Shown here one piece after another: positions 1 through 8,483 of a DNA stretch of 13,365 nucleotides (position 1 is the stretch's first letter; the number at the start of each line of letters is the position of its first letter). The position numbers and the translations under genes are program-made. The DNA comes from Bacteroidia bacterium. GTDB taxonomy: Bacteria; Bacteroidota; Bacteroidia; Bacteroidales; Azobacteroidaceae. The DNA lies in contig BNTT01000075.1 of assembly GCA_025996815.1 (NCBI GenBank), positions 1-13,365 on the forward strand. Direction: 5' to 3'. A model generated the notes under the pieces. It saw nothing but the letters and a program-made list of their open reading frames with translations. It was not told the DNA's origin and made no database searches.

Positions 1-390
1 GGTGTTTTCGGAATGCCCGACGTGTCAGGCGTAGGCATCTCCTTCGGTGCCGACCGCATCTTCGACGTTCTGAACCAATTGGAACTCTACCCCGCCAATG
101 CCGGACAGCAAACGCAAGTCCTCTTCGTCAATTTCGGCGAAAAAGAAGAAAACTACATCCTCCCGATTTTGAGCGACTTACGCCGGCAAGGCATCAACGC
201 CGAAATCTACCCCGAAGCGGTGAAAATGAAAAAACAAATGTCCTACGCCGACGACAACCACATCCCCCTGGTGGCAATCGTGGGCGAAAATGAGATGGCA
301 GAGGGCACCATTTCCGTGAAGAACATGACCACCGGCGAGCAGGTGAGTCTGCCATATTGTCAGTTGCCGGCTTTGGCACAAAAGTTGTGA
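1..390 (+). CDS. hisS: Histidyl-tRNA synthetase, C-terminal part (5' end outside window)
   Basis: This is the C-terminal part of cytoplasmic histidine-tRNA ligase, which charges tRNA-His with histidine using ATP. The reading frame is open from base 1, so the gene starts upstream of the window and the ATG at 13 is internal; 129 residues are visible before TGA at 388-390. The opening [11 protein letters not shown] stretch is class II synthetase motif 3, with the arginine that contacts ATP. The rest matches the HisS anticodon-binding domain ([13 protein letters not shown], then [16 protein letters not shown] and [19 protein letters not shown]). No frameshift is seen. The assignment rests on recognised family motifs and is very secure. 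The downstream neighbour is groES after a 69-nt gap containing a hairpin. Confidence 0.95.
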   Translation, partial: GVFGMPDVSGVGISFGADRIFDVLNQLELYPANAGQQTQVLFVNFGEKEENYILPILSDLRRQGINAEIYPEAVKMKKQMSYADDNHIPLVAIVGENEMAEGTISVKNMTTGEQVSLPYCQLPALAQKL

Positions 391-405
391 TATATGCAAC
401 GAAAG

Positions 406-423
406 CGACCCCCGTTGGGGTCG
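406..423 (+). terminator. Hairpin after hisS, possible terminator or leader structure
   Basis: CGACCCC (406-412) pairs perfectly with GGGGTCG (417-423) around the four-base loop CGTT. The 7-bp GC-rich stem lies 15 nt after the hisS stop and 36 nt before groES. No T-tract follows (the next bases are agaaaatatt), so it is not a classical intrinsic terminator. It could be a weak hisS terminator, an RNA 3' end stabiliser, or part of the groES leader. Confidence 0.45.
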
Positions 424-459
424 AGAAAATATTAATAAACAAATAAAAAAATAAAAGTT

Positions 460-732
460 ATGAGTAAAATTCATCCATTAGCAGACCGTGTGCTGGTGAA
501 ACCGGCAGCGGCAGAAGAGAAGACGGTGGGCGGGATTATCATCCCCGACTCCGCCAAAGAGAAGCCCCTCAAGGGCGCAGTAATCGCCGTAGGAACAGGC
601 ACCAAAGACGAACCAATGGTTCTGAAAGCCGGTGACAGCATCCTCTACGGCAAGTATGCCGGCACAGAAATCGAACTCGACGGCGAACAGTTTCTAATCA
701 TGCGTCAATCAGACGTTTTAGCAACAATCTAA
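460..732 (+). CDS. groES: Co-chaperonin GroES (Hsp10)
   Basis: GroES is the heptameric lid of the cytoplasmic GroEL/GroES folding chamber. The protein has 90 residues, within the usual 88-97. It opens with [10 protein letters not shown], the first strand of the GroES barrel. The mobile loop follows at about residues 17-33, with the GroEL-contacting VGGIIIP segment. The ending [11 protein letters not shown] is the normal C-terminal strand. The start is the only sensible ATG; it is preceded by an A/T-rich leader (aataaaaaaataaaagtt) without a Shine-Dalgarno sequence, as usual in Bacteroidota. groEL follows after 34 nt. I saw no CIRCE element (TTAGCACTC-N9-GAGTGCTAA) and no clear TAnnTTTG box in the 69-nt leader, so the heat-shock promoter is not identified. 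Confidence 0.97.
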   Translation: MSKIHPLADRVLVKPAAAEEKTVGGIIIPDSAKEKPLKGAVIAVGTGTKDEPMVLKAGDSILYGKYAGTEIELDGEQFLIMRQSDVLATI

Positions 733-2421
<1,689 letters not shown>

Positions 2422-2424
<3 letters not shown>

Positions 2425-3123
2425 ACAGAACAACTACTCTCGGAGTGGCCTGTAGCTCAAAATTGGGGTTTCGTCCTCTTCCTCATCTGCTTCTTTATCA
2501 GTATGCAGGTGTTAGGAAGGGGGCGGAGGCTCTTGTTTTCTATGCTGGAAGGGATTTTTCGCCGGCGCAATCGGCAGAGCATCTTCTTTGAAAACATCCA
2601 GCACGAGCTTGTCAACAAACTCCTGTTGAGCACTCAGACCATCTTTTTGCTGTCCATCTTCATCTTTTGCATCGTTTTGCATCGCGCCAATGTGCCTTTG
2701 GAGTCGTTGTCGCAGATGTTTTGGCTGGTTGGGGTTTGTTCGGGGGTGATTATATTCTACTTGATAGTCAAATTTATTCTGAACGCTCTGTTTGGGGCGA
2801 TTTTTTCCGAATCCGACCAAACCAAATTGTTCAATCAAAACGTGTTTTCGATTGTTGCGCTGAGCGGATTGGTGCTGTTTGTGCCCACGGCGATTCTTTT
2901 TTATGCGCCGGACGCCTACTATTTTTGCCTCTATTTTAATATAATTTACTTGTTATTTGTTGAATTTCTAATCATTTACAAAATTCACACGATTTTTTTT
3001 CCTTCAATCAAACATTTGCTTTATTTTATTTTGTACCTTTGCACCCTCGAAGTGGTGCCCCTATACTTGGGATATAGGGCTTTAATTTACTTGTTAGAAA
3101 ATAGCAGTTTATGGGTAATATAA
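2422..3123 (+). CDS. DUF4271 family integral membrane protein
   Basis: This is an inner-membrane protein of a Bacteroidota-specific family (DUF4271) with no established function; I recognise it from its sequence and its place directly before hemD. It has 233 residues with about six hydrophobic segments: roughly 16-31, 68-87, 99-123, 141-161, 166-189 and 197-225. A basic loop (GRGRRLLF to FRRRNRQ, 33-52) after the first segment would be cytoplasmic by the positive-inside rule. The C-terminal YLCTLEVVPL segment is the family's recognisable ending. It starts 20 nt after groEL, so it probably rides on the groESL transcript, and it overlaps hemD by 13 nt, which suggests translational coupling. Its 3' end also seems to contain a promoter box for hemD. 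No signal peptide or catalytic motif is visible. Confidence 0.8.
3034..3041 (+). promoter_or_regulatory. Candidate internal promoter -7 box (TACCTTTG) for hemD
   Basis: GTACCTTTGC matches the Bacteroidota -7 element TAnnTTTG exactly and is the same string found before nagB and the DUF5618 gene in this window. Transcription would start near 3048, giving a leader of about 63 nt to hemD. A TTTG lies upstream at 3015-3018, but the gap is 15 nt instead of the usual 19-21, so the -33 element is weak. The bases also encode Tyr-Leu-Cys of DUF4271. Confidence 0.45.
3057..3080 (+). promoter_or_regulatory. Hairpin in the hemD leader
   Basis: CCCTATA (3059-3065) pairs with TATAGGG (3073-3079) around a 7-nt loop, and G3057-C3080 can extend the stem past one bulged C. 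It lies inside the DUF4271 coding sequence, 31 nt before the hemD ATG. It could slow or gate hemD translation or mark RNA processing, or it could be chance in a membrane-protein coding region. Confidence 0.35.
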
Positions 3124-3875
3124 AAAAAATTCTTGTTTCGCAGCCTAAGCCGGCGGGCGATAAGTCGCCGTATTATGACATTGCGGAGAAATATGGCGTG
3201 GAAGTGGTGTTTCGTCCGTTTGTCAAGGTCGACCCGGTGGACTTGAAGGATTTTCGCTCACAAAGAATCAATCTTTTGGATTTTTCGGCAGTCGTTTTCA
3301 CGGCAAAGACGGGTGTTGACCATTTCTTTCGCATCGTGAAAGAGACGCGCGTGTATATCCCCGAAACGATGAAATACTTCTGCGTGACGGAAGCCATCGC
3401 GGCGTATCTCCAAAAATACATCATCTACAGGAAGCGCAAGATATTTTTCCCGCTCACCGGCAAAATGACCGATTTGGCGATTCAGATTGGCAAACACAAC
3501 AAGGAAAACTACCTCGTGATAATGTCTGACGTCCACAAAGACGATTTGCTGCTGGCGATGGACGCAAAAAGAATCAAGCACAAAGAGGCAGTGATGTATC
3601 GCACGGTGAGCAACGATTTTGCGCCCGACGAGCCGTTTGACTACGATGTGCTGCTGTTTTTCTCGCCTTCGGGCATCAATTCGCTCCTAAAAAATTTCCC
3701 CGAATTTAAGCAGGGCAACATCGCGATTGGCACATTCGGACCCACCACCGCCAAAGCAGCAACCGAAGCCGGCTTGCACCTCCACATCGAGGCACCCGCG
3801 CCCGAAGCCCCCTCCATGGTGGCAGCATTGGAAAATTTCTTGAAAAAGGCGGCATCGCCGAAAAAGAAAAAATAG
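3111..3875 (+). CDS. hemD: Uroporphyrinogen-III synthase (HemD family)
   Basis: HemD closes linear hydroxymethylbilane and inverts ring D to give uroporphyrinogen III, the branch point to heme and other tetrapyrroles; it acts in the cytoplasm. The 254-residue length and two-lobed alternation fit the family. The opening KKILVSQPKP and the hinge-side VVFTAKTGVDHFF are the HemD pattern in which the first lobe ends with a tested-segment 'F(T/S)(S)..(G/A)V'. The second-lobe signature is DVLLFFSPSGINSLLKNF, then IAIGTFGPTTAKAATEAGL. HemD diverges strongly in sequence, so the call rests on these two motifs and on the DUF4271 neighbour, which is the usual Bacteroidota arrangement. The ATG at 3111 overlaps the DUF4271 stop by 13 nt. 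The lysine-rich tail (KKAASPKKKK) lies outside the fold. The gene ends 1 nt from the convergent ATPase gene. Confidence 0.85.
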   Translation: MGNIKKILVSQPKPAGDKSPYYDIAEKYGVEVVFRPFVKVDPVDLKDFRSQRINLLDFSAVVFTAKTGVDHFFRIVKETRVYIPETMKYFCVTEAIAAYLQKYIIYRKRKIFFPLTGKMTDLAIQIGKHNKENYLVIMSDVHKDDLLLAMDAKRIKHKEAVMYRTVSNDFAPDEPFDYDVLLFFSPSGINSLLKNFPEFKQGNIAIGTFGPTTAKAATEAGLHLHIEAPAPEAPSMVAALENFLKKAASPKKKK

Positions 3876-3883
3876 ACTATTTT
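3869..3883. repeat. Palindrome containing both convergent stop codons
   Basis: AAAATAG (3869-3875) and CTATTTT (3877-3883) are perfect reverse complements around A3876. The hemD stop TAG occupies 3873-3875 and the ATPase stop (TAG on the minus strand) occupies 3877-3879, so the two genes end symmetrically within one 15-bp palindrome. There is no room for separate terminators. Confidence 0.7.
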
Positions 3884-5436
3884 AATGGCTCTATCCGGCA
3901 ACTGACCTCTTTTCCGCTGAACGCCAGCCCCAGCAGAATAACTTTTCGGTCGAGAAATGGCTCGTAATAGCGTTTTTCACGGATTTGGGCGATGGCTTGT
4001 TTCAGCAAAGCCGCCGGTTTTTTCTTGGCGTGATATTTTATTTCCGTCACCACTGCCAGTCCGGGCTTCAGCACCACGGCATCCATTCGCCCGCGATTGG
4101 TCATGCGGTCGCTTTGAATCTCGAAGCCCAGCAGGGTCATCAATATCTGATAGATGGTGTGATAATAGGCTTCGTTGTCCGCTGGAAGCAAGGTGTAGGC
4201 AACGCCGGCGAAGAGTTGCCGCAGGTTGTTTTGCAAGCCTTCGGAATCACAGTCAGAAAAATTTTGCGCTATATCGGCGGCAAGGTTTTTCAACTGCACC
4301 TGCGGAAATTGCGTGTAGGCAATCAACAAATGCTCCATCAACGCCTCTCTGACTTCCAAATTAGGGACACCAAGCGTATATGACGGTATGCCGCCCGTCA
4401 GTTTTCGCTCCTTGACGGTCAGATAGCCGGTTTGAAACAGCAGGGGAATGTCGCCGATGTTGTCTGTGTCGCAACTGTCGAATGCGCTCGACCCAACAAT
4501 GACAGGCTCCAATACCATACCGGTGATATTCCGTTTTTTGAGCCTGTCCGCCAGAAATGTTGAGGAACCGGTGCTGTACCAATAGCCTGAAAATGCGCTA
4601 TTGTTGAAAAACAGCAAGGTAGAAAACGGATTGTAAACTGCCGTTTTGCCATCCCACGTATAGCCATCATACCACTTACGAATGTTTTGCAACAACCCTT
4701 CTTTTGTCATCTCCAAGCAGAGCATTGCCTTTGCGATATGGTCTGAAAAAACATTTTCCAATTCCTGTTGGGTATAGCCGCAGATAGAAGCGTATTGAGC
4801 ATTCAGCGTGATGTCGTTGAGATTGTTGAGGACGGAGAATATCGACAATTTTGCCACTTTCGTGATGCCGGTCAGAAAAACAAATTGCAGATGCTCATCA
4901 TTGGCTTTCAGGCGGCGATAAAAACCCTGAAGAAAGTTGCGGATACTCTCCGCTTCGGGCTGCCCAATCGCCTCCAATATCGGGCTGTCGTATTCGTCGA
5001 TGAGCACCACCACTCTTTTCTCTGTTTTGCGATGCAATGCTGCAATCAGTTCGGAAAAGAGGCTGTCGGCATACTCCGAAACAAGCGTTAGCCCCAGATA
5101 ATTCGCTCTTTGCATCAAATAACTGAACATACTGCGTTCTATCTCTTCCGCCGTTTGATGCTTAATGTCTGTCCAATCAATCCGAATCACCGGATATTGC
5201 TGCGTCCAATCCCACTTGTCGCAGATATAAAGCCCCTCAAACAGGGTTTTATTGCCCTTGAAAAGTTCCTCCATCGTGCTCACAAGCAGCGACTTCCCAA
5301 AACGGCGCGGGCGCGAGAAAAAAACGCCCCTGTTGTTGGTCACTAAATGGAGAATATCCTCCGTCTTATCCACATACAAGAAATCGTTGCTCCGCAAGAC
5401 TTCAAACGACTGCGTTCCTATCGGTAACTGCTTCAT
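3877..5436 (-). CDS. AAA-ATPase_like / PD-(D/E)XK nuclease-fold protein (DUF1703 type)
   Basis: This is a cytoplasmic protein of a large family common in Bacteroidota and other anaerobes, often in many copies per genome; its biological role is not established. It has 519 residues, the family's usual size. The N-terminal AAA-like domain runs to about residue 230. It shows the YVDKTEDI motif (21-28), a non-standard P-loop SRPRRFGKSLL (41-51, lacking the usual first glycine), Walker B VVVLIDEYD (142-150, D147/E148) and FVFLTGITKVAK (186-196, sensor-like). The middle has KWYDGY (254-259) and YNPFS (268-272). The C-terminal nuclease fold shows E439, the GRMD motif (449-452) and EIKY (465-468), which together form the D...ExK active-site pattern. 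It is flanked by convergent hemD (1-nt gap) and the divergent secreted-protein gene. No frameshift is seen. It is a likely accessory insertion, but no ends of a mobile element are visible. Confidence 0.88.
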   Translation of the reverse strand: MKQLPIGTQSFEVLRSNDFLYVDKTEDILHLVTNNRGVFFSRPRRFGKSLLVSTMEELFKGNKTLFEGLYICDKWDWTQQYPVIRIDWTDIKHQTAEEIERSMFSYLMQRANYLGLTLVSEYADSLFSELIAALHRKTEKRVVVLIDEYDSPILEAIGQPEAESIRNFLQGFYRRLKANDEHLQFVFLTGITKVAKLSIFSVLNNLNDITLNAQYASICGYTQQELENVFSDHIAKAMLCLEMTKEGLLQNIRKWYDGYTWDGKTAVYNPFSTLLFFNNSAFSGYWYSTGSSTFLADRLKKRNITGMVLEPVIVGSSAFDSCDTDNIGDIPLLFQTGYLTVKERKLTGGIPSYTLGVPNLEVREALMEHLLIAYTQFPQVQLKNLAADIAQNFSDCDSEGLQNNLRQLFAGVAYTLLPADNEAYYHTIYQILMTLLGFEIQSDRMTNRGRMDAVVLKPGLAVVTEIKYHAKKKPAALLKQAIAQIREKRYYEPFLDRKVILLGLAFSGKEVSCRIEPLK

Positions 5437-5466
5437 AACTTTTAAATTAAGATGTTTTCAACGATG

Positions 5467-5474
5467 CAAAGATA
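5467..5474 (-). promoter_or_regulatory. Promoter -7 box for the AAA/PD-(D/E)XK gene
   Basis: CAAAGATA reads TATCTTTG on the minus strand, matching TAnnTTTG, and sits in the favoured GTATCTTTGCA context. It lies 30 nt upstream of the ATPase start, giving a leader of about 24 nt. No good TTTG was found at the expected 19-21 nt distance; the nearest minus-strand TTTG (5501-5504) is 26 nt away. Confidence 0.55.
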
Positions 5475-5576
5475 CAAAATAAATAGCATAAAAACGCCCC
5501 CAAATTTAAACCTTTGCGCTTTTCGGCAGTCTTAATATACAGAAAGGGCGGGGCGCGAAAGGTTAAAGTTCCGTAA

Positions 5577-5590
5577 ATGTTTGGAAACAT
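5577..5590. promoter_or_regulatory. Palindrome over the -33 element, candidate operator
   Basis: ATGTTT (5577-5582) and AAACAT (5585-5590) are perfect reverse complements around GG. The -33 TTTG of the downstream promoter (5580-5583) lies inside it, so a protein bound here would compete with or contact RNA polymerase. The regulator is unknown. Confidence 0.4.
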
Positions 5591-5611
5591 AGAATTTATT
5601 TCGTAACTTTG
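5580..5611 (+). promoter_or_regulatory. Bacteroidota promoter for the secreted low-complexity protein
   Basis: TTTG (5580-5583) and TAACTTTG (5604-5611) are 20 nt apart, an exact fit to the Bacteroidota -33/-7 consensus. Transcription would begin near 5618, leaving a leader of about 38 nt before the ATG at 5656. The leader contains GAAAGGA, an unusually Shine-Dalgarno-like stretch for this group. A 14-bp palindrome (5577-5590) covers the -33 element. Confidence 0.8.
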
Positions 5612-5655
5612 TCCCTGTAAACAGTAATAATTAAAATAAAGAAAGGAAATTCACA

Positions 5656-6852
5656 ATGAAAACGATGAAATGGTATGCTTTTGTGATGATGCTTTTTGCT
5701 TCGCTCTCAGTGGCGGCTCAAGGCGGTTTTGATGACGACATTTATGGTTCTTCGTCGGTGAAAACAAAAAAGGTTGCTCCGAAAAAAACGACAACGGTGG
5801 TGACTACAACAACGTATGCGCCAAGCACGACGGTGGTTTATGCCTCGGCGGGAACGACGGCGGCTACGGGCACGGCGGCTCGGGATGTGGACGAATATAA
5901 TCGTCGCTATTCCGACGACGTGGTGAACGACGATACGCTGGAGGCAGAGACGGAGGAATATGTGGACGGCGAATTGACGACGCGCATCGTGAGGTTTCAA
6001 GACCCAACGAAAGTGGTGATTGTGGCTGACGACATCGACGTGTTTTATTCTGCCGGCAGCTACTCGTTCTCGCCCTATTACAGTGGCTGGGGCAGTCCTT
6101 ACTACGGTTGGGGCGGCTGGCACAGCCCTTGGTATTCAAGTTGGTATAGCCCGTGGGGTTATGGCTGGGGTGGCTACTACGGTTGGGGCAGTCCTTATTA
6201 CGGCTATGGTGGCTACTATGGCTGGGGCAGCGGCTACTGGGGCGGCTATTACGGCGGCTACTACGGTCACCACCACGGCGGTCATTACGGTTGGGGCGGC
6301 GGCTATTATGCCCGCAACTCCTACGACAGACAAGGGTATGCCGGACGCTCGTCCTACAGCCGGTCGTCGAGCGGAGGCATAGATAGAAGCAGTGCCAGAG
6401 TGAGTAGCACGCGCAGTGCACGCGGTGGCACGGTAGGCGGCAGCACACGCTCGTCGTCGAGCACACGCAGCACAACACGCAGTTCGAGCAACGACTATGT
6501 AACAGGCGGCTCTACACGCAGTTCGTCCAGTGCAACTCGCAGCGCATCCGATGTTACACCAAGTGCGGTAACGCGCTCAAGCAGCACTTCCACGCGCAGT
6601 TCCGGTGCCTCACGCAGTTCGGATGCCGTGAACAGCAGCACGCGCAGCAGCAGTAGCAGCAGCAGTCCGGCGAGCAGCACCTCAACCAGAAGCAGTTCTT
6701 CGGACTACTCCGGCAGCAGCCGCTCATCGAGTTCGTCGTCCGGTAGTGGTTATTCCGGCGGTGGCAGCAGCACACGCTCGTCCGGTGGTGGTGGTGGCAG
6801 CACACGTTCGTCCGGTGGCGGTGGTCGCTCGTCCGGCGGTGGCAGGAGATAA
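5656..6852 (+). CDS. Secreted low-complexity protein: Gly/Tyr/Trp-rich block and Ser/Arg-rich tail
   Basis: I do not know a function for this protein. It has 398 residues. Residues 1-21 form a signal peptide (hydrophobic run AFVMMLFASLSVAA, likely cut before Gln22), so it should leave the cytoplasm. A Lys/Thr-rich stretch (about 36-56) follows, then an acidic part (78-108). The only ordinary-looking segment is about 100-131 (DGELTTRIVRFQDPTKVVIV, then ADDIDVFY). Residues 136-219 are almost only Gly, Tyr, Trp, Ser and Pro, with GWGSPYYG repeated 32 residues apart and a GHHHGGH patch. Residues 233-398 are Ser/Arg/Gly with 12 TRS motifs and end in GGGGRSSGGGRR. Composition implies an extracellular or surface protein that is disordered or repeat-stacked, perhaps adhesive. 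An OmpP1/FadL-type barrel gene follows after 54 nt. There are no cysteines in the mature region and no frameshift despite the repeats. Confidence 0.8.
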   Translation: MKTMKWYAFVMMLFASLSVAAQGGFDDDIYGSSSVKTKKVAPKKTTTVVTTTTYAPSTTVVYASAGTTAATGTAARDVDEYNRRYSDDVVNDDTLEAETEEYVDGELTTRIVRFQDPTKVVIVADDIDVFYSAGSYSFSPYYSGWGSPYYGWGGWHSPWYSSWYSPWGYGWGGYYGWGSPYYGYGGYYGWGSGYWGGYYGGYYGHHHGGHYGWGGGYYARNSYDRQGYAGRSSYSRSSSGGIDRSSARVSSTRSARGGTVGGSTRSSSSTRSTTRSSSNDYVTGGSTRSSSSATRSASDVTPSAVTRSSSTSTRSSGASRSSDAVNSSTRSSSSSSSPASSTSTRSSSSDYSGSSRSSSSSSGSGYSGGGSSTRSSGGGGGSTRSSGGGGRSSGGGRR

Positions 6853-6858
6853 ATGGGA

Positions 6859-6877
6859 GGCGGGTTTCAAGCCCGCC
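6859..6877 (+). terminator. GC-rich hairpin between the secreted-protein and barrel genes
   Basis: GGCGGG (6859-6864) pairs with CCCGCC (6872-6877) around a 7-nt loop, 6 nt after the upstream stop codon. No T-tract follows (ataacatcaac). It may be a partial terminator that lowers downstream expression or an mRNA 3'-end stabiliser. I saw no TAnnTTTG box between it and the next gene, so some read-through is likely. Confidence 0.45.
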
Positions 6878-6906
6878 ATAACATCAACAAATAAAAATAA
6901 AGCATT

Positions 6907-8469
6907 ATGAAAACGAAAATAGTATTGTTCACCGGATTGTTGCTTGCTTGCGGACAGGTGTTTGCACAGGGCGAAATTGATGCGTTGCGGATGTCTCGCA
7001 ATGATTTGGCGGGCACGGCTCGCGGACAGGCGATGGGAGGTGCGTTTGGTGCTCTGGGAGGCGATGTGACGGGCATTACCATCAACCCCGCGGGGTTGGG
7101 CGTTTACACCCGCTCGGAATTGAGCACCTCGCTGAGCTTCACCAATGCGCGCGACAACACCGATTGGAACGGCATCACGAGGAAAGAAAATCAATTCAAG
7201 GTCAATTTTGAAACGCTGTCTTACATTGCGGCTTTGGAAATGGACAACGTTTCGATGCCCGTGTTTAATGTTGGCTTTTCATACAACCGGCTGAAAAATT
7301 TTAATCGCCGATACAATGCCTCGACGGGCGGGATGGGTACGTCGCTGACGGATTACATTGAGGTCAGAACTAATGGTGACGATTACACGATAGGAGACGG
7401 TTGGGCGGACTATTATTCCAGCAAGGCTCCATGGCTCAGCATATTGGGGTATGACGGAAAACTCATCGTACCGACAGGCACCGATACCTATGGAGCACCG
7501 CTACCTAAGGGGGAGAAGGTTGACCCTGCATTATGGGTGTCTGAACGCGGAAGCATCAATAATTATGACTTTTCTTTTGCAACGAATATCGAAGATGAGT
7601 GGTATTTTGGAGTGGATTTTTCACTGACTGATATTGAATATAAAGTCAGCACGAACTACTTGGAAGACTTCCCACTTGGTCCGGGGGGCGAAAATTACGG
7701 CATCAATTTAGACAATACTCTCGCCACCGATGGTTCGGGGTATCAATTCAAACTGGGTGCCATTTGGAAGCCTCTTGATGAATTGCGCGTGGGCGTGGCT
7801 TATCATTCACCCACCTGGTATCAGATGACTGATTATTTTTATGGAAAGACAAAGGCTGACTATGCCGATATTGAAGGGGGCACCTCACTGAAAGCCAGCA
7901 CGCCACTGCCACCGGATGATGTAACGGACTATTACTTCCACACGCCATATAGTTGGACGTTCAGTCTGGCGGGCGTGATTAGCGATTTCGGCATTGTGAG
8001 CGTGGATTATGAACTCAAGGATTACACCTCTATGAATATATCTAACTTGAATGGCGTGGATATGGAGGCGAATGACTATATTGATGCAGATTTTAAAGTG
8101 GCATCCACCCTGCGCGCCGGCGCGGAAGTGCGCTTCACGCCGCAATTTTCGGGTCGCTTAGGCTATGCGTGGCTGCAAAATCCGTATGAAAAGACGTTCA
8201 GAGATGGCTGGAGAGAAGCCATAATTGTTGGCACCATTCCAAACTTCACGATTGAGGGCAACACGCAATACTTCACGGCGGGCGTGGGCTATAAATTTAC
8301 GCCCAGCACCTATCTGGATTTGGCGTGTGTTTATCAAACCCGGAAAGACAATCTGTATGCTTTCCCATCGGTTTGGGACGCCGACGGCAAGTCATTGGTT
8401 GCTTCAGAGCCGGCAACGCTCAACCATTCGGTGCTCAAGACAATGGTAACGCTGGGGTATAAGTTCTGA
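6907..8469 (+). CDS. Outer-membrane beta-barrel protein, OmpP1/FadL family
   Basis: This is predicted to be an outer-membrane channel for hydrophobic molecules, by analogy with FadL (long-chain fatty acids) and TodX; the real substrate is unknown. It has 520 residues. Residues 1-20 form a signal peptide with cleavage at VFA|QG. The N-terminal plug-like region ARGQAMGGAFGALGGDVTGI followed by NPAGL (60-64) is the family hallmark. The rest is alternating amphipathic strand sequence rich in Tyr, Trp and Asp/Asn-containing loops (for example FGVDFSLTDIEYKVS and FRAGAEVRF-like stretches). It ends TMVTLGYKF; the terminal Phe is the classical Omp-assembly signal. It is likely co-transcribed with the secreted low-complexity gene 54 nt upstream, and convergent with ftsE (14-nt gap). 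Family confidence is high, substrate unknown. Confidence 0.85.
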   Translation: MKTKIVLFTGLLLACGQVFAQGEIDALRMSRNDLAGTARGQAMGGAFGALGGDVTGITINPAGLGVYTRSELSTSLSFTNARDNTDWNGITRKENQFKVNFETLSYIAALEMDNVSMPVFNVGFSYNRLKNFNRRYNASTGGMGTSLTDYIEVRTNGDDYTIGDGWADYYSSKAPWLSILGYDGKLIVPTGTDTYGAPLPKGEKVDPALWVSERGSINNYDFSFATNIEDEWYFGVDFSLTDIEYKVSTNYLEDFPLGPGGENYGINLDNTLATDGSGYQFKLGAIWKPLDELRVGVAYHSPTWYQMTDYFYGKTKADYADIEGGTSLKASTPLPPDDVTDYYFHTPYSWTFSLAGVISDFGIVSVDYELKDYTSMNISNLNGVDMEANDYIDADFKVASTLRAGAEVRFTPQFSGRLGYAWLQNPYEKTFRDGWREAIIVGTIPNFTIEGNTQYFTAGVGYKFTPSTYLDLACVYQTRKDNLYAFPSVWDADGKSLVASEPATLNHSVLKTMVTLGYKF

Positions 8470-8483
8470 AATTTTCAAATCTT

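Larger units (their letters stand above)
5437..5655. other. Divergent intergenic regulatory region
   Basis: This 219-nt stretch, the longest gene-free part of the window, separates two divergent genes. It holds a minus-strand -7 box near the ATPase gene, a full plus-strand promoter near the secreted-protein gene, a 14-bp palindrome over that promoter, and an imperfect inverted repeat (AACCTTTGCGC at 5509-5519 against GCGCGAAAGGTT at 5553-5564). No coding potential or RNA gene was recognised. Confidence 0.7.

Noticed and set aside
13..390. ATG at 13 as the start of a small complete gene
   Set aside because: The frame is open upstream to base 1 and the sequence continues a HisS motif, so this is an internal methionine of a gene cut by the window edge.
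391..459. CIRCE or another known heat-shock operator before groES
   Set aside because: No TTAGCACTC-N9-GAGTGCTAA-like dyad is present; the only dyad is the GC hairpin at 406-423, which does not resemble CIRCE.
3957..4383. Two overlapping plus-strand open frames of about 130 codons opposite the ATPase gene
   Set aside because: They are antisense to a well-supported gene with intact motifs and have no recognisable product or promoter.
6020..6386. Other-frame open reading frames within the Gly/Tyr/Trp-rich region on both strands
   Set aside because: They arise from repetitive GGC/TAC/TGG codons; their translations are low-complexity and they lack start signals.
6634..6680. AGC-trinucleotide run as a phase-variation switch
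   Set aside because: The unit is three bases, so slippage would only change the number of serines and cannot shift the frame on and off.
6355..6852. Arg/Ser tail as a eukaryotic SR-type splicing domain or contamination
   Set aside because: The protein has a bacterial signal peptide and a Bacteroidota promoter, and its motif is Thr-Arg-Ser-Ser instead of alternating Arg-Ser dipeptides.
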